From Acidobacteriota bacterium (GTDB lineage: Bacteria > Acidobacteriota > Vicinamibacteria > Vicinamibacterales > JAKQTR01), in assembly GCA_026393755.1 (NCBI GenBank), contig JAPKZO010000015.1, positions 1-63,780 of the forward strand: DNA of 63,780 nt. The letters run 5' to 3'. Below are positions 6,859 through 15,279 of the stretch, piece after piece. Below the pieces are notes generated by a model, which worked only from the letters and a program-made list of their open reading frames with translations, was not told where the DNA came from and searched no databases. Made by a program: the position numbers and the translations under genes. The first letter of the stretch is position 1. Every line of letters begins with the position of its first letter.

Positions 6859-8903
6859 TGCTCGACACCCCGATCGCGCGCTTCCTCGCAGCCTTACCCA
6901 ACGGTGCCCAACAGAACGGGCACGGCTGGCAGGGACGGTGCCCGGCTCACGAAGACGATCGCGCGTCGCTCTCGATTTCTCAAGGTGACGACGGCCGCGT
7001 GCTGTTGAAGTGTCACGCCGGCTGCACGGCCGCGTCGATCGTGGCGGCGGTTGGGCTCCAGATGCGCGACTTGTTTTCTGCCCGGGAGCATCACGCGCCA
7101 GAGATGACCTTCGACTACCGCGACGAATCCGGCGTGCTTCTCTTCGAGGTGTGCCGTTTCCCGAACAAGCAATTCCGCCAGCGACGGCCGGACGGATCGG
7201 GCGGTTGGATCTGGTCACTCGGGGACGTGCGGCGCGTGATCTATCGGCTGCCGGAGCTCGCCGGCAAAGAGGCAGTCGCTACTGTGGAAGGCGAGAAAGA
7301 CGCGGACCGCCTCTGGTCGATCGGTGTACCGGCCACCACGAACGCGGGAGGGGCTGGCAAGTGGCGTGACGAGTACTCCGCTCAGTTGAAGGCGGCCGGC
7401 TGCAAACGCGTCGCCGTCCTGCCCGACAACGATCCGCCCGGCGAAGCTCATGCACGCGCGGTTGCCCGGTCCTGCCATGCGGCGGGCCTCAGTGTGAAGA
7501 TCGTCACGCTGCGGGACTTGCCCGCAAAGGGTGACGTGAGCGACTACCTGCAAACGCACGACAAAGCGGCGTTACTGGCGTGCATCCGCGACGCGGCGCC
7601 TTTCGATCCGCAACAGTCCGCCGCGGCGCCGATTGGCGGCACACCCTTCGAGTTGACCTCTCTTCGAGACTTGCTCGCCGAGCCCGACGATCAAGTCGAG
7701 TGGTTGGTTGATTGTCGCATTCCGACCGGCGCGGTCGTGCTGGTCGTTGGCGCGCCGAAGGCGGGCAAGAGCACGCTCGTCCGGGACTTGGAATTGTCGG
7801 TCGGGAGCGGCACGCCGTTCCTGGGTTGGCGTACGGCATACGCTCCGGTGTGGCACTGCGCGTTCGAGGAAAAGCGATCCGAAATTCGGAAACACTTTCG
7901 ATCGATGGGCGCGACCGGCCACGAACCGATCCGACTTTTCGTGTCGCAGGCTCCAACAGACATCCTCCCAAAGCTCCGCGAGTTGGCGGAACGCGAGCGA
8001 CCCGGGGTGATCGTGCTCGACCCGCTACAGCGGGCGCTCCGCGTGCGGGACTTGAACGATTACGCGCAGACGACGTTGGCGTTTGATCCGATCCTGAAGT
8101 TGGCTCGCGAGACGGGCGCGACACTCATCCTCGTGCACCACGCGAGCATGCACCACACCCGCCAAGGCATCGACGCCATTCTCGGCAGCACGGCCCTGGC
8201 CGGCAGCGTTGACCAGGTGTTCGTCCTGGCCCGCAATGGCCAACAGCGGGCGCTCTCCAGCACGCAACGGATCGGCGACGACCTGGAGCCCGTCATCATT
8301 GAACGCGACTCCACCACGGGCCGCCTTCGCATCGCTGGCACTAAACGCCAAGTGGACGACGACCAGATGGAACAGCGGATGCTCGACGCGCTGGGTAGCG
8401 TGAGCGAGCCCGTTCCCGAAACGTGGTTCGAGGCACACGTCGAGGGGCGCAACGCGGACCGCGTGAGATGCCTTCGCCGGTTGTGCGGCATGAACCGCGT
8501 TCAACGCTGTGGCGGCGGCGGCCGAAAAGACCCATACCGCTACAAGTTGAGTCTCGGGGATTCATGTTCCCGGGACTCGGGAAATTCACCGAATTCTGAA
8601 AAGTGCCGGGAACCTCAATCGAGTAGCAGTTTCATTGATCGAAACCTCGATTTCGGTGATGAGGTTCCGGGGTTCCCTATAAGGAACCTTGGGAACAAGA
8701 ACTACGAAAGCCCTGTACGTACTCTTCGAGGTTCTTCCTACCGCGACACTCAAAGCGTTCATGTTCCCGAGGTTCCGCAGGTTCCCGAGGTTCCGGGCTG
8801 TTCAGAGAATCGCGAGATAGACGGCTCGGAAACCGCAGAAACACCCGATAGAACCGAGTCCGATTCAGGTTCCCGAGACTTCGAGGAAGGCGCCGATGTC
8901 TGA
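6858..8903 (+). CDS. CHC2-Toprim primase fused to RepA-like hexameric helicase
   Basis: About 681 residues; ATG 6858 overlaps the previous stop, and a GTG lies at 6855. Domain order (numbering from 6855): a CHC2-like zinc finger (CPAH at about 29, CHAGC near 56), a Toprim domain with EGEKDA (Glu about 145) and LPDNDPPG, then a RecA/RepA AAA_25 domain with Walker A GAPKAGKS (about 299-306), Walker B VIVLDPLQRAL and LILVHHAS. This is the composition of self-contained replication proteins of satellites and small phages, which prime and unwind at a local origin. The last 110 residues are low in complexity, with VPEVPQVPEVPG, where the DNA carries iteron-like repeats. Confidence 0.85.
   Translation: MLDTPIARFLAALPNGAQQNGHGWQGRCPAHEDDRASLSISQGDDGRVLLKCHAGCTAASIVAAVGLQMRDLFSAREHHAPEMTFDYRDESGVLLFEVCRFPNKQFRQRRPDGSGGWIWSLGDVRRVIYRLPELAGKEAVATVEGEKDADRLWSIGVPATTNAGGAGKWRDEYSAQLKAAGCKRVAVLPDNDPPGEAHARAVARSCHAAGLSVKIVTLRDLPAKGDVSDYLQTHDKAALLACIRDAAPFDPQQSAAAPIGGTPFELTSLRDLLAEPDDQVEWLVDCRIPTGAVVLVVGAPKAGKSTLVRDLELSVGSGTPFLGWRTAYAPVWHCAFEEKRSEIRKHFRSMGATGHEPIRLFVSQAPTDILPKLRELAERERPGVIVLDPLQRALRVRDLNDYAQTTLAFDPILKLARETGATLILVHHASMHHTRQGIDAILGSTALAGSVDQVFVLARNGQQRALSSTQRIGDDLEPVIIERDSTTGRLRIAGTKRQVDDDQMEQRMLDALGSVSEPVPETWFEAHVEGRNADRVRCLRRLCGMNRVQRCGGGGRKDPYRYKLSLGDSCSRDSGNSPNSEKCREPQSSSSFIDRNLDFGDEVPGFPIRNLGNKNYESPVRTLRGSSYRDTQSVHVPEVPQVPEVPGCSENREIDGSETAETPDRTESDSGSRDFEEGADV
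8567..8890. repeat. GGTTCC/GGAACC iteron-like cluster, candidate replication origin
   Basis: Within the 3' end of the primase-helicase gene. It includes TTCCCG-5-CGGGAA (8567-8583), CGGGAACCTC (8607), GAGGTTCCGG (8661), GGTTCC (8671), GGAACC (8683), GGGAAC (8691), GAGGTTCTTCC (8728), GTTCCCGAGGTTCC (8763), GGTTCCCGAGGTTCC (8780), and GGTTCCCGAG (8869). Copies in both orientations argue against pure codon repetition. Origins inside the replication gene are known in lambdoid phages. Confidence 0.55.
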
Positions 8904-9177
8904 CGCGACGCACCAAACGGCGCAAGGCGGGGAAAACGGGGCCTCAGGAATGGGCCTCGAAGCACTCGCCGACAGCGCAGATCGAATCCTGACGCGCGGC
9001 CCGCGACTCCTGGACGCAAAGACGGCCGCCCGGGCACTCGGCTTGCCGTACACGAGCCTTCGAGACGCGACGTTTCGCGGGGAACTCGCCGTCGTGAAAG
9101 TCGGTCGACGCTGGTTCTTCGATCGGCGCGACCTGGAACGGTTCATCGAGTCGCACAAGGAAAGGTATTCGGCATGA
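8896..9177 (+). CDS. Excisionase-like HTH_17 DNA-binding protein
   Basis: 93 residues overlapping the primase gene by 8 bp. The C-terminal half is a winged-helix/MerR-like fold: LLDAKTAARALGLPYTSLRD, then VVKVGRRWFFDRRDLERFIE, the pattern shared by excisionases and plasmid RdfS-type factors. The first 30 residues are probably disordered. It is predicted to bind att arm sites to direct excision, or to act as a small regulator; position in the early operon supports the first. Integrase for the same element is at 16387. Confidence 0.75.
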   Translation: MSDATHQTAQGGENGASGMGLEALADSADRILTRGPRLLDAKTAARALGLPYTSLRDATFRGELAVVKVGRRWFFDRRDLERFIESHKERYSA

Positions 9178-9293
9178 GCCCACTTTCAGGGATAGTCCGG
9201 GGACAGTCGGCGCAAACAGGCCCGGATTCCCGGCCTGATTTTGACGGGCCTTGGATAGAGAATCCCGCGCGGATTCGGAGCGTCACCACATGA
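9174..9293 (+). CDS. 39-aa bridging open frame
   Basis: It begins with an ATGA overlap on the excisionase-like gene and ends four bases into the terminase small subunit start, so it fills the gap exactly. Such double overlaps suggest a translated coupling peptide. The sequence (MSPLSGIVRGQSAQTGPD at the start) has no recognised motif and may not have its own function. Confidence 0.4.
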   Translation: MSPLSGIVRGQSAQTGPDSRPDFDGPWIENPARIRSVTT

Positions 9294-9844
9294 GCGGCAA
9301 GCCTGGACGAAGCGGACCGCCCGCGAATGCGAACGCGCAACGCTCCGGACTGTACGCGCGGGCACAAACCGGCCTTCAGCGTCGGGACCGGCGCGTCCGG
9401 CGACTTGTCGCGAAAGTGCTCCGGGCCATGCCCGGGCTTCAGCCGTCCGACGTGCCGACGTTGCGGGCGTGGTGTGAACTCGAAGTGCTTGCCGCCTTCG
9501 CGTTCCTGGACTTGACCGACAAGGGCGCCGACGGCGGACCGCGATTGACGACTGAGACCGGCACGCCTCGCCGGATGTTGGACGCCTACCGCCAGCTTCG
9601 ACAAGCGCAGTTGCCGTACGCGCGGGAACTCGGGCTCACACCGGCGGCCCGGAAGTCGCTTGGACTGTCCGATCGTCGGGAAGTGACACTCGAAAGCTAC
9701 CTCGAAGCCCGCTACGCCTCGCAGGACGCGACGCCAGCGACCATCGACGCTCACGTTGACCACAGCGACGAACGCGCACCACGGGCCGATTCTGCCAGCG
9801 GGGCGGGCGATTCCGTCGAACCTGAGAACAGCGAGCAAGCATGA
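9290..9844 (+). CDS. Phage terminase small subunit-like protein
   Basis: 184 residues from ATG 9290, overlapping both neighbours. The N-terminus (KPGRSGPPANANAQRSGLYA) is a typical basic start of small terminases, followed by a helical region with LRAWCELEVLAAFAFLDL and YRQLRQAQLPYARELGLTPAARKSLGL, which resembles the P27-family C-terminal pattern. It would recognise a packaging site and deliver DNA to the large subunit encoded immediately downstream with a 4-bp overlap. In satellites, a private small terminase redirects helper packaging to satellite DNA. The call depends partly on context. Confidence 0.65.
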   Translation: MSGKPGRSGPPANANAQRSGLYARAQTGLQRRDRRVRRLVAKVLRAMPGLQPSDVPTLRAWCELEVLAAFAFLDLTDKGADGGPRLTTETGTPRRMLDAYRQLRQAQLPYARELGLTPAARKSLGLSDRREVTLESYLEARYASQDATPATIDAHVDHSDERAPRADSASGAGDSVEPENSEQA

Positions 9845-11523
9845 CGATACGCGCCACACTCCGAACGCTCACGTTTGCCGACGCGATCGCCGATCGTCAT
9901 CTCTTCGGCGCCCTGTCCCACTATCGCGACGTGTCGCCCTGGCATCGGTGGATCGTGTGGTCGAAGGCGCAAGACGGCGCGACACTCACGCCGGAGGAAG
10001 TCGAGATCTTCACTCGGCACACGGGCCGGGCCGCCTACATCCCGCCGGCTGGCGGATGGGCGCAAGCCGTCGTGATCACGGGCAGGCAAAGCGGCAAGAC
10101 GCAAACCGCCGGCACACTCGGGGCAATCGCGGCCGTGACCCGGGCGAAGCCGGGCGAGTACGTGATCCTGCTGGCGCAAGATCAACGGGCCGCCTTGCGA
10201 ACCCTGTTCCGGGCCGCGTGTGAACCCTTCGACAAGATCCCGCTCTTCCGGGCGCGAGTGCGGGCGCGTCGGGCCGATTCCCTCGAACTCGATAACGGCG
10301 TGATTCTCGCCGCGTATCCGTGCCGGCCGGCGAGCGTGCGTGGGCTGCGAGCAGCGCTTGTGGTCCTGGACGAAGCCGCGTTCTATCGCAACAGCGACAA
10401 CCTGCCAATCGATCGCGAGATGTTGACAGCCGTCAAGCCGTGCCTTGCGACCACGGGCGGGAAGTTGATCGTCTTGAGCAGCCCGTACGGTCAGAGCGGC
10501 GTGCTGTACGAGATGCACCGTCGCGCGTTTGGCACCGACGATCCGCATTCGCTCGTGTGGCAGGCGTCGGCGCCAGAGATGAACCCGACACTCCCGGCCG
10601 ACTACCTCGCCCGCATGGAGCAGGACGATCCGGACGCGTATCGGTCTGAAGTGCTCGGAGAGTTTCGACAAGGGCTGTCGACGTTGCTGGACCCGGACGC
10701 GATCGCGGCGTGCGTGGCGGACGGCGTATTCGAGCGACCCTTTGAACCGTCCGTGCGTTATCAGGCCGGCGGCGACGCGGCGAGCGGAACGGGCAAGGAT
10801 GCGTTCACGGTCGGGATTGCCGGAAAGGTCGACGACAAGTCCGTCCTGTTCGCGTTGCGCGCATGGAAACCGCCCTTCAACCCGTCGGGTGTCATCGCTG
10901 AAATCTCGGACTTGCTCAAGAGCTACGGTCTGCGCGAGATCACGATGGATCGGTACGCGGCCGGCTTTCCGATTGAACAGTTTCGATCGCATGGTGTGAC
11001 GGTGAAGCCGTCGACGCGGGACCGCTCCGTGATCTATCTCGACTTCCTGCCGCTCGTGAACGCGGGCCGCGTCGTGCTGTTGGATCAACCCGACCTGTTG
11101 CGGGAACTTCGAGGCTTGGAACGTCGACGCGGGCCAAGTGGACGCGATCGAGTGGATCACTTCGGGGCGGGATCTCACGACGATCGCGCCAACAGTGCAG
11201 CCCTGGCGCTCACGCTCATCGGTGTGCACGCGCCAACCGGAATGCAGCAATTCGACCCGCTGTCCGGCCGGATTATCAACGGCCTCTATGGCGACATCGA
11301 ATATCGGGACGGAAGGCCAGTCCCGCCAGCCGGGCCGGTTACGTTCTATGACCAGCCGACGAAACCCGGCGTCCGGGTTCCAACCGTGCGGGTTGTGCGG
11401 GGCGACGGCTACGTGACCATCAACGCGACGGACTTCGACGAATCACGGCACACGCTCTGGACTGGTGACGACGCCAGCCAACCACCGGCCGCAAGCGCGG
11501 TCATCGTCAAACTCGTTCGATAG
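9841..11523 (+). CDS. Phage terminase large subunit
   Basis: 560 residues, the DNA-packaging motor with ATPase and nuclease domains. Walker A is TGRQSGKT (residues 80-87), Walker B is ALVVLDEAAFY (Asp177, Glu178), followed by the coupling segment GKLIVLSSPYGQSG. The RNase-H-like nuclease starts at GGDAASGTGKDAF (Asp312), with a second acidic site in REITMDRYAAGFPIEQF and SHDDRANSAALAL at the end. All catalytic features look intact. No portal gene follows, which is the usual neighbour in a full prophage. Confidence 0.9.
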   Translation: MTIRATLRTLTFADAIADRHLFGALSHYRDVSPWHRWIVWSKAQDGATLTPEEVEIFTRHTGRAAYIPPAGGWAQAVVITGRQSGKTQTAGTLGAIAAVTRAKPGEYVILLAQDQRAALRTLFRAACEPFDKIPLFRARVRARRADSLELDNGVILAAYPCRPASVRGLRAALVVLDEAAFYRNSDNLPIDREMLTAVKPCLATTGGKLIVLSSPYGQSGVLYEMHRRAFGTDDPHSLVWQASAPEMNPTLPADYLARMEQDDPDAYRSEVLGEFRQGLSTLLDPDAIAACVADGVFERPFEPSVRYQAGGDAASGTGKDAFTVGIAGKVDDKSVLFALRAWKPPFNPSGVIAEISDLLKSYGLREITMDRYAAGFPIEQFRSHGVTVKPSTRDRSVIYLDFLPLVNAGRVVLLDQPDLLRELRGLERRRGPSGRDRVDHFGAGSHDDRANSAALALTLIGVHAPTGMQQFDPLSGRIINGLYGDIEYRDGRPVPPAGPVTFYDQPTKPGVRVPTVRVVRGDGYVTINATDFDESRHTLWTGDDASQPPAASAVIVKLVR

Positions 11524-11537
11524 ACAGGAGACAGCAG

Positions 11538-11837
11538 ATGAACATCAAGTATTTCCCGAATCCCCTTTCCGTCGGCGTATTCAGTCAGGCACGCCCCGCG
11601 CCCGATCCGGCCTCCGTCATCGCGTTGGCGACGGCGCGCAAGGCCACGGTCGATGCCCGGATCGTCTCGCTCACGGCGGAACTGGAGACGGCCTGTGCGG
11701 CGGCGATGACCGACGAAGTGCGTATCGGGTCCGGCGCATCGGCCGGCGCGGACATCGGCCGGTTGACGAACGAGTTGACCGAGGCGGAGGGGCAGTCGGA
11801 ATTCTACACAAGGGCTCTCACGGCTTTGAACGCGTAA
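11538..11837 (+). CDS. Small coiled-coil protein, 99 aa
   Basis: It lies 14 bp after the terminase with ACAGGAGA before the ATG at 11538. Residues 28-60 (ALATARKATVDARIVSLTAE) and the C-terminal third (GRLTNELTEAEGQSEFYTRA) form probable helices with heptad spacing. It occupies the place of head or packaging accessory genes in phages, but no family is recognised. Confidence 0.6.
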   Translation: MNIKYFPNPLSVGVFSQARPAPDPASVIALATARKATVDARIVSLTAELETACAAAMTDEVRIGSGASAGADIGRLTNELTEAEGQSEFYTRALTALNA

Positions 11838-11869
11838 CCACGGACACACGAACATAGGAGCACACGAAC

Positions 11870-12526
11870 ATGTTGAAAGTTCTACCCTTCGGCGATTCGG
11901 TCAACGCGCTGCTTCCCGGCTTGAAGCCGGAACACAAAGACGGCTTTCTCTCGAAGGCGAAGGACATCGGCTTGATCCTCGAAAACTTCCAACTGCGGCG
12001 CGAGCGCGTCAAGACGGCCTACGTGGCCAGCGAACAGAAGGGCAAGATCAGAGAGGCCGCCCTGCTCGCGCGGACCGCCCTGAGTGAGCGCAGAGCGAAG
12101 CACGTCGACCCCCTTCAGGCCAAGGCGACGACGGAGCGGGAGCGGTTGCGCGCCCTGTCGGCGTACGACGCGCCGAAGGTCGATCCGGTGCTGGCGTTTT
12201 TGCGTGGGTCCGAAATCCGGGCACGGCTGGTCGGGAAGAAAGATTTCGAGCTCACGGCCATGCTCGCGCAAGCGGTCAAGAACGGCGACAAGGAGTTTGT
12301 CCAGGCGTTGAAGGATGCGCCGCGGATGTTCCCGACCGTGCCCTTCGAGGAACTTCGCGCGATCGATGACGCGCGGATCGCCAGCATGAATCCCGAGCTT
12401 GCCGAGTTGGACCACCTGGCCGGCAACTACAAGTCGCTCATTGCGTGCGTCGAAGAGCACGTCAAAGAGGCGTTGCGCGAAGAGGGCATCGAGCCCCAGG
12501 GCACCGACGGGATCACGATTCTGTAA
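11870..12526 (+). CDS. Hypothetical helical protein, 218 aa
   Basis: It starts at ATG 11870 after ATAGGAG. It is rich in Lys, Glu, Arg and Ala with long helices (LSKAKDIGLILENFQLRRER, ALRDAPRM-type segments, ASMNPELAELDHLAGNYKSL). The C-terminus ends EEGIEPQGTDGITIL. It could be a structural or scaffold-like protein of E2, or a host-targeting factor. It does not look like a known capsid: no HK97 features are visible. Confidence 0.6.
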   Translation: MLKVLPFGDSVNALLPGLKPEHKDGFLSKAKDIGLILENFQLRRERVKTAYVASEQKGKIREAALLARTALSERRAKHVDPLQAKATTERERLRALSAYDAPKVDPVLAFLRGSEIRARLVGKKDFELTAMLAQAVKNGDKEFVQALKDAPRMFPTVPFEELRAIDDARIASMNPELAELDHLAGNYKSLIACVEEHVKEALREEGIEPQGTDGITIL

Positions 12527-12693
12527 TCGCTCGCCTGGGGCGGGCGTGGGCGCTCGCTGAGTGGGCGCCTGGCCTGGCTCGTGAACGTTCTCCCCAATCA
12601 CGGGCCGGGCTTCGTTTCAACCTGAGGGCGCGCGGCGGTATCGGCCGGCGCCCACGGTGACGCGGTAGAGCGGGATCTGATTCGAGGATGAAC

Positions 12694-12888
12694 ATGGACA
12701 ACAACGAGACGACTTTCGAGGATATGCCGCTTTCGTGCTGCGACTGCGGCCAGTCCTTTGTCTGGACGGCGGGGCAGCGGCGGTTCTATGCCGAGCGGGA
12801 ACTGAGTCAACCGAAGCGGTGTTCGACCTGCCGGCAGATCAAGCGCACTGAGTGGGCCACGCGCGACGCGGAGCGGGTCGAGCGATGA
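12694..12888 (+). CDS. Zinc-ribbon protein (zf_Tbcl type)
   Basis: 64 residues; ATG 12694 has GAGG at ideal spacing, better than the ATG at 12688. The fold signature is clear: CCDCGQSFVWTAGQRRFYAE followed by PKRCSTCRQIKR, i.e. two CxxC knuckles separated by about 30 residues, as in the probable zinc-ribbon domain found in many bacterial small proteins. Function in general is unknown. It overlaps the nuclease gene downstream by ATGA. Confidence 0.75.
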   Translation: MDNNETTFEDMPLSCCDCGQSFVWTAGQRRFYAERELSQPKRCSTCRQIKRTEWATRDAERVER

Positions 12889-13172
12889 ACACGGCACACA
12901 AGGGCCGAAGGGCTGAGCATCGGGCGCGTCACCTGCTCGAGGCGAGCGGCTACACGGTGACGCGGGCGGCGGGCTCGAAGGGGCTGGCGGATCTCATCGC
13001 ATGGGACGCGATCGGCTTCCGGCTTATCAGCGTCAAGAGCGGCACGGCGTACGCGTCCGCGCTCGAGCGGGAAGCCCTGGCGAGCTGCCTGGCGCCAGCG
13101 AACACGACGAAGGAAATCTGGCGGTTTCCGGATCGGTGTCGCGTGCCGGCGATTGAAAGGATCGAGCCATGA
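12885..13172 (+). CDS. PD-(D/E)XK nuclease, Holliday-resolvase or VRR-NUC-like
   Basis: 95 residues from ATG 12885. KGRRAEHRARHLLEASGYTV supplies the helix with the family Glu, GSKGLADLIAWD supplies the catalytic Asp, and RLISVKSG gives the xxK motif. This matches archaeal Hjc and VRR-NUC-type minimal nucleases. In phages and satellites such enzymes resolve branched replication intermediates before packaging, a sensible role next to a primase-helicase and terminase. The position normally Glu/Gln before K is Ser (SVK), which is seen in some relatives. Confidence 0.7.
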   Translation: MNTAHKGRRAEHRARHLLEASGYTVTRAAGSKGLADLIAWDAIGFRLISVKSGTAYASALEREALASCLAPANTTKEIWRFPDRCRVPAIERIEP

Positions 13173-13969
13173 AACGACCGTGCTTCGTGCTGTGCCTCGT
13201 TGCGGCGCTCGCGGTGTCTGCGCTCGCGCCGTGCCTGTCGGCGACCGCGATTGTCGTGTTCCGTCAACCGACGCACATCATTCTCGCCGGTGATTCCGTC
13301 CTAGCCGGCCGCGATGACGGCCAGACCGAGACGCGCTTCCTCCGGAGCTGCAAGGTCCGTCCGGCTGGCAAATGGTGGTTCGTCATCGGCGGGTTTTCGC
13401 GGCGAGTCGGGACCCACGCGATCGACGTGTACGAGGTGGTGGAGCAGGCCATCGCGCCGACGGCCACCATGTTAGACGCCCTGGAGGCGATTCGCCGGAA
13501 CGCCGGGCCCGTGTACGCCAGCCTCAAAGCCTCTCAGTCAGCCAAACCGGCAGCGTCGGGCCTGCCTCTCTTGACCATCGTGATCGGCGGTCTCGATCGC
13601 GGGGTCTTGACCGTCGGAGCCTTCAGCTTCGAGCTGCAGCGGGCCGATCCTTTCGAGGCGACGGCAACCTTGGGCACGTGTCCGGGCCCTGGGTGTGACG
13701 CCGACGGCGCGGTGTTCTATGCCGCCAGCGTGGGAGCGGACATGCCCGCCGTGAAACTGATGAATCAGCGACCGCGCCCGCCGTGGTTGCAGGCCGGGAC
13801 CGCCGCCGCGGCTCGCCGGCTGATCTTGCTGCAGGCGGCGGCGACGCCGACGCGGGTCGGCGGCCCTGTCGATGTGTTGGAAATTCGCGCCGATGGTGGC
13901 GCACGGTGGATGTGGCGCGATGCGGCCTCGACCTGTCCAGCGATTCCGATCAGGCCGAAAGGACGGTAA
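13169..13969 (+). CDS. Exported Ntn-hydrolase-like (proteasome-fold) protein
   Basis: 266 residues with a signal peptide (VLCLVAALAVSALAPCLS). After the predicted cleavage comes ATAIVVFRQPTHIILAGDS, which resembles the N-terminal strand of proteasome-type Ntn hydrolases, where a Thr after processing is the nucleophile and a following strand carries AADS-like residues. CKVRPAGKWWFVIGGFSRR fits the next strands. Similar exported proteins are common in Acidobacteriota. Cleavage that leaves Thr26 as N-terminus is inferred. In E2 it sits within an operon with other exported proteins, and may be satellite cargo that alters the host surface or targets a competitor. Confidence 0.55.
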   Translation: MKRPCFVLCLVAALAVSALAPCLSATAIVVFRQPTHIILAGDSVLAGRDDGQTETRFLRSCKVRPAGKWWFVIGGFSRRVGTHAIDVYEVVEQAIAPTATMLDALEAIRRNAGPVYASLKASQSAKPAASGLPLLTIVIGGLDRGVLTVGAFSFELQRADPFEATATLGTCPGPGCDADGAVFYAASVGADMPAVKLMNQRPRPPWLQAGTAAAARRLILLQAAATPTRVGGPVDVLEIRADGGARWMWRDAASTCPAIPIRPKGR

Positions 13970-13971
13970 TC

Positions 13972-14706
13972 ATGACAACGAGAATGCGCGCGTGTGTGGC
14001 TCTCTCTCTGGTGTGTGTCGTCGTCGGCGGCGCCACGCTGAGCGCGGAAATCACCGCGACGTCCGGAAGCATCACGGGAGGGATGGCGATCGGGACCGCG
14101 GGAAATATCCACTCCGGCGCATCGGCCTACGGCACCGGGACCGGCTGGTGGATGGACTACAACACCGGCACGCCACGGCTGCGCGTGGGCGATCCGGCGG
14201 GGAACCGACTGCAATGGGACGGGACGAACCTGACGCTCATCTCCAGCGAAGTCACGATCGACGCCGACGGGATCAAGATCAACAAGGGCACCGGCACGGC
14301 CAACCAATTGAAGTGGGTCGATGGCGCCCTATCGGCCGGGATGTATTACTTCAACTCTGGCACCCCGTCGCTTGAGATCTTTTCGCCGTCTGGCGGGGTG
14401 ATGGACTTGACTGTCGGATCGAACAGTCTCAGCCTCAGCGGCGTCTCGCTGCTCTCGAATGGCATCACCACGATCGGCAATTCGTTCGTGCCGTTCGCGG
14501 CGATCTATGCGACGACGTACTATGGCGGCGCCGCCGTGGCTGGCGTGACGGACAATTTCGTGTGCGGCGCGAACAAGGTAGAGAGCATCTACGTCGCGGG
14601 GGGGATTGTGACGGCGGTCGATTGTGGGACCGACACGACGTCGGCCCGGATCGCCTCATTGGAACGGCGGATCGCGGAACTCGAAGCGATGCTGGCGCGT
14701 CGATGA
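13972..14706 (+). CDS. Exported tail-fibre-like beta-rich protein
   Basis: 244 residues from ATG 13972. It has a signal-like N-terminus (VALSLVCVVVGGATLSAE), then a Gly/Thr/Ser/Asn-rich body with repeated short strands (GTGWWMDYNTGTPRLRVGD, LQWDGTNLTLISSEVTIDAD, LTVGSNSLSLSGVSLLSNG) and a C-terminal heptad segment (RIASLERRIAELEAMLARR). The layout, including a trimerising end, resembles phage tail-fibre or appendage proteins, but a signal peptide is unusual for those, so it may instead form a surface fibre of the host. No enzymatic motif. Confidence 0.55.
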   Translation: MTTRMRACVALSLVCVVVGGATLSAEITATSGSITGGMAIGTAGNIHSGASAYGTGTGWWMDYNTGTPRLRVGDPAGNRLQWDGTNLTLISSEVTIDADGIKINKGTGTANQLKWVDGALSAGMYYFNSGTPSLEIFSPSGGVMDLTVGSNSLSLSGVSLLSNGITTIGNSFVPFAAIYATTYYGGAAVAGVTDNFVCGANKVESIYVAGGIVTAVDCGTDTTSARIASLERRIAELEAMLARR

Positions 14707-15065
14707 GAGCGGCGATCGCGGCCCTGCTCGTGCTGCTGGTGGTGGCTCCGGCGTCCGCGCAATCGCTGCGCCGGGCCACGGCTACATACGCGCACGGGGT
14801 GGCGCTGGACTATGCGACGACGTATCAGGCGTTGGGGCGGGGCGCCAGAGAGACGAATCCAGTCGTGAACTGGATACCCAACCGAAGCGCGATGCTGGCG
14901 GTTGGCGCGGCTGGAGATGCGGCGGGCGCCTATCTCTGGGTCAAGGTGGTCGGCAAGAAGCACCGCAGACTCGCAGCCATCGGCCTCTACGTCGCGGCCG
15001 GGGTCCGCGTCTGGCTGGCGGTCCACAATGACCGGGTGTGCCGGCCCGGGCTGGCGCGTCGATGA
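14703..15065 (+). CDS. Membrane protein, 120 aa
   Basis: It overlaps the previous gene by ATGA. N-terminal signal or anchor (IAALLVLLVVAPASAQS), then HGVALDYATTYQALGRGARETNPVVNW, which resembles the DxxTT...ExNP pattern of small DUF5658-like membrane proteins, and a second hydrophobic segment (MLAVGAAGDAAGAYLWVKVV) and third (LAAIGLYVAAGVRVWLAV). The role is unknown; position suggests the same exported-protein module. Confidence 0.6.
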   Translation: MRAAIAALLVLLVVAPASAQSLRRATATYAHGVALDYATTYQALGRGARETNPVVNWIPNRSAMLAVGAAGDAAGAYLWVKVVGKKHRRLAAIGLYVAAGVRVWLAVHNDRVCRPGLARR

Positions 15066-15256
15066 GACGCCGGCCGGTTCGGCGTGTCCTGGCGGTTCCA
15101 CCGGCGGCGACGTGGCGACGGTGCGCGGGCTGCGCTGGCCTGTTCGTGCCGGTCCGGCCGCGGCAGACGCACTGCCGGCCGAGTTGCGCCCGGGTCACGG
15201 GTGACGGGAAGGACCGCGCGCCGGATCTATTTGCGGAGCTGGACGGCCAGCCATAG
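15062..15256 (+). CDS. Small Cys-rich zinc-finger protein, 64 aa
   Basis: It starts by ATGA overlap. It is basic at the N-terminus (MRRRPVRRVL) with CAGCAGLFVPVRPRQTHC and PSC forming a CxxC...CxxxC pattern like the next zinc-finger gene (CVQCGLTFPPGRADKRFC). Both may derive from the same family of phage zinc-finger proteins that bind nucleic acid. Confidence 0.55.
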   Translation: MRRRPVRRVLAVPPAATWRRCAGCAGLFVPVRPRQTHCRPSCARVTGDGKDRAPDLFAELDGQP

Positions 15257-15279
15257 CAGCTAGGGAACAGGAGCGGGTC

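Noticed and set aside
8750-8890. Possible CRISPR array in the GGTTCCCGAG repeats
   Set aside because: Units are 6-15 bp, in both orientations, with irregular spacing and inside a coding frame; no cas genes nearby.
9751-11250. 499-codon antisense frame over the terminase
   Set aside because: The sense strand carries a complete terminase; the antisense protein has no recognisable feature.
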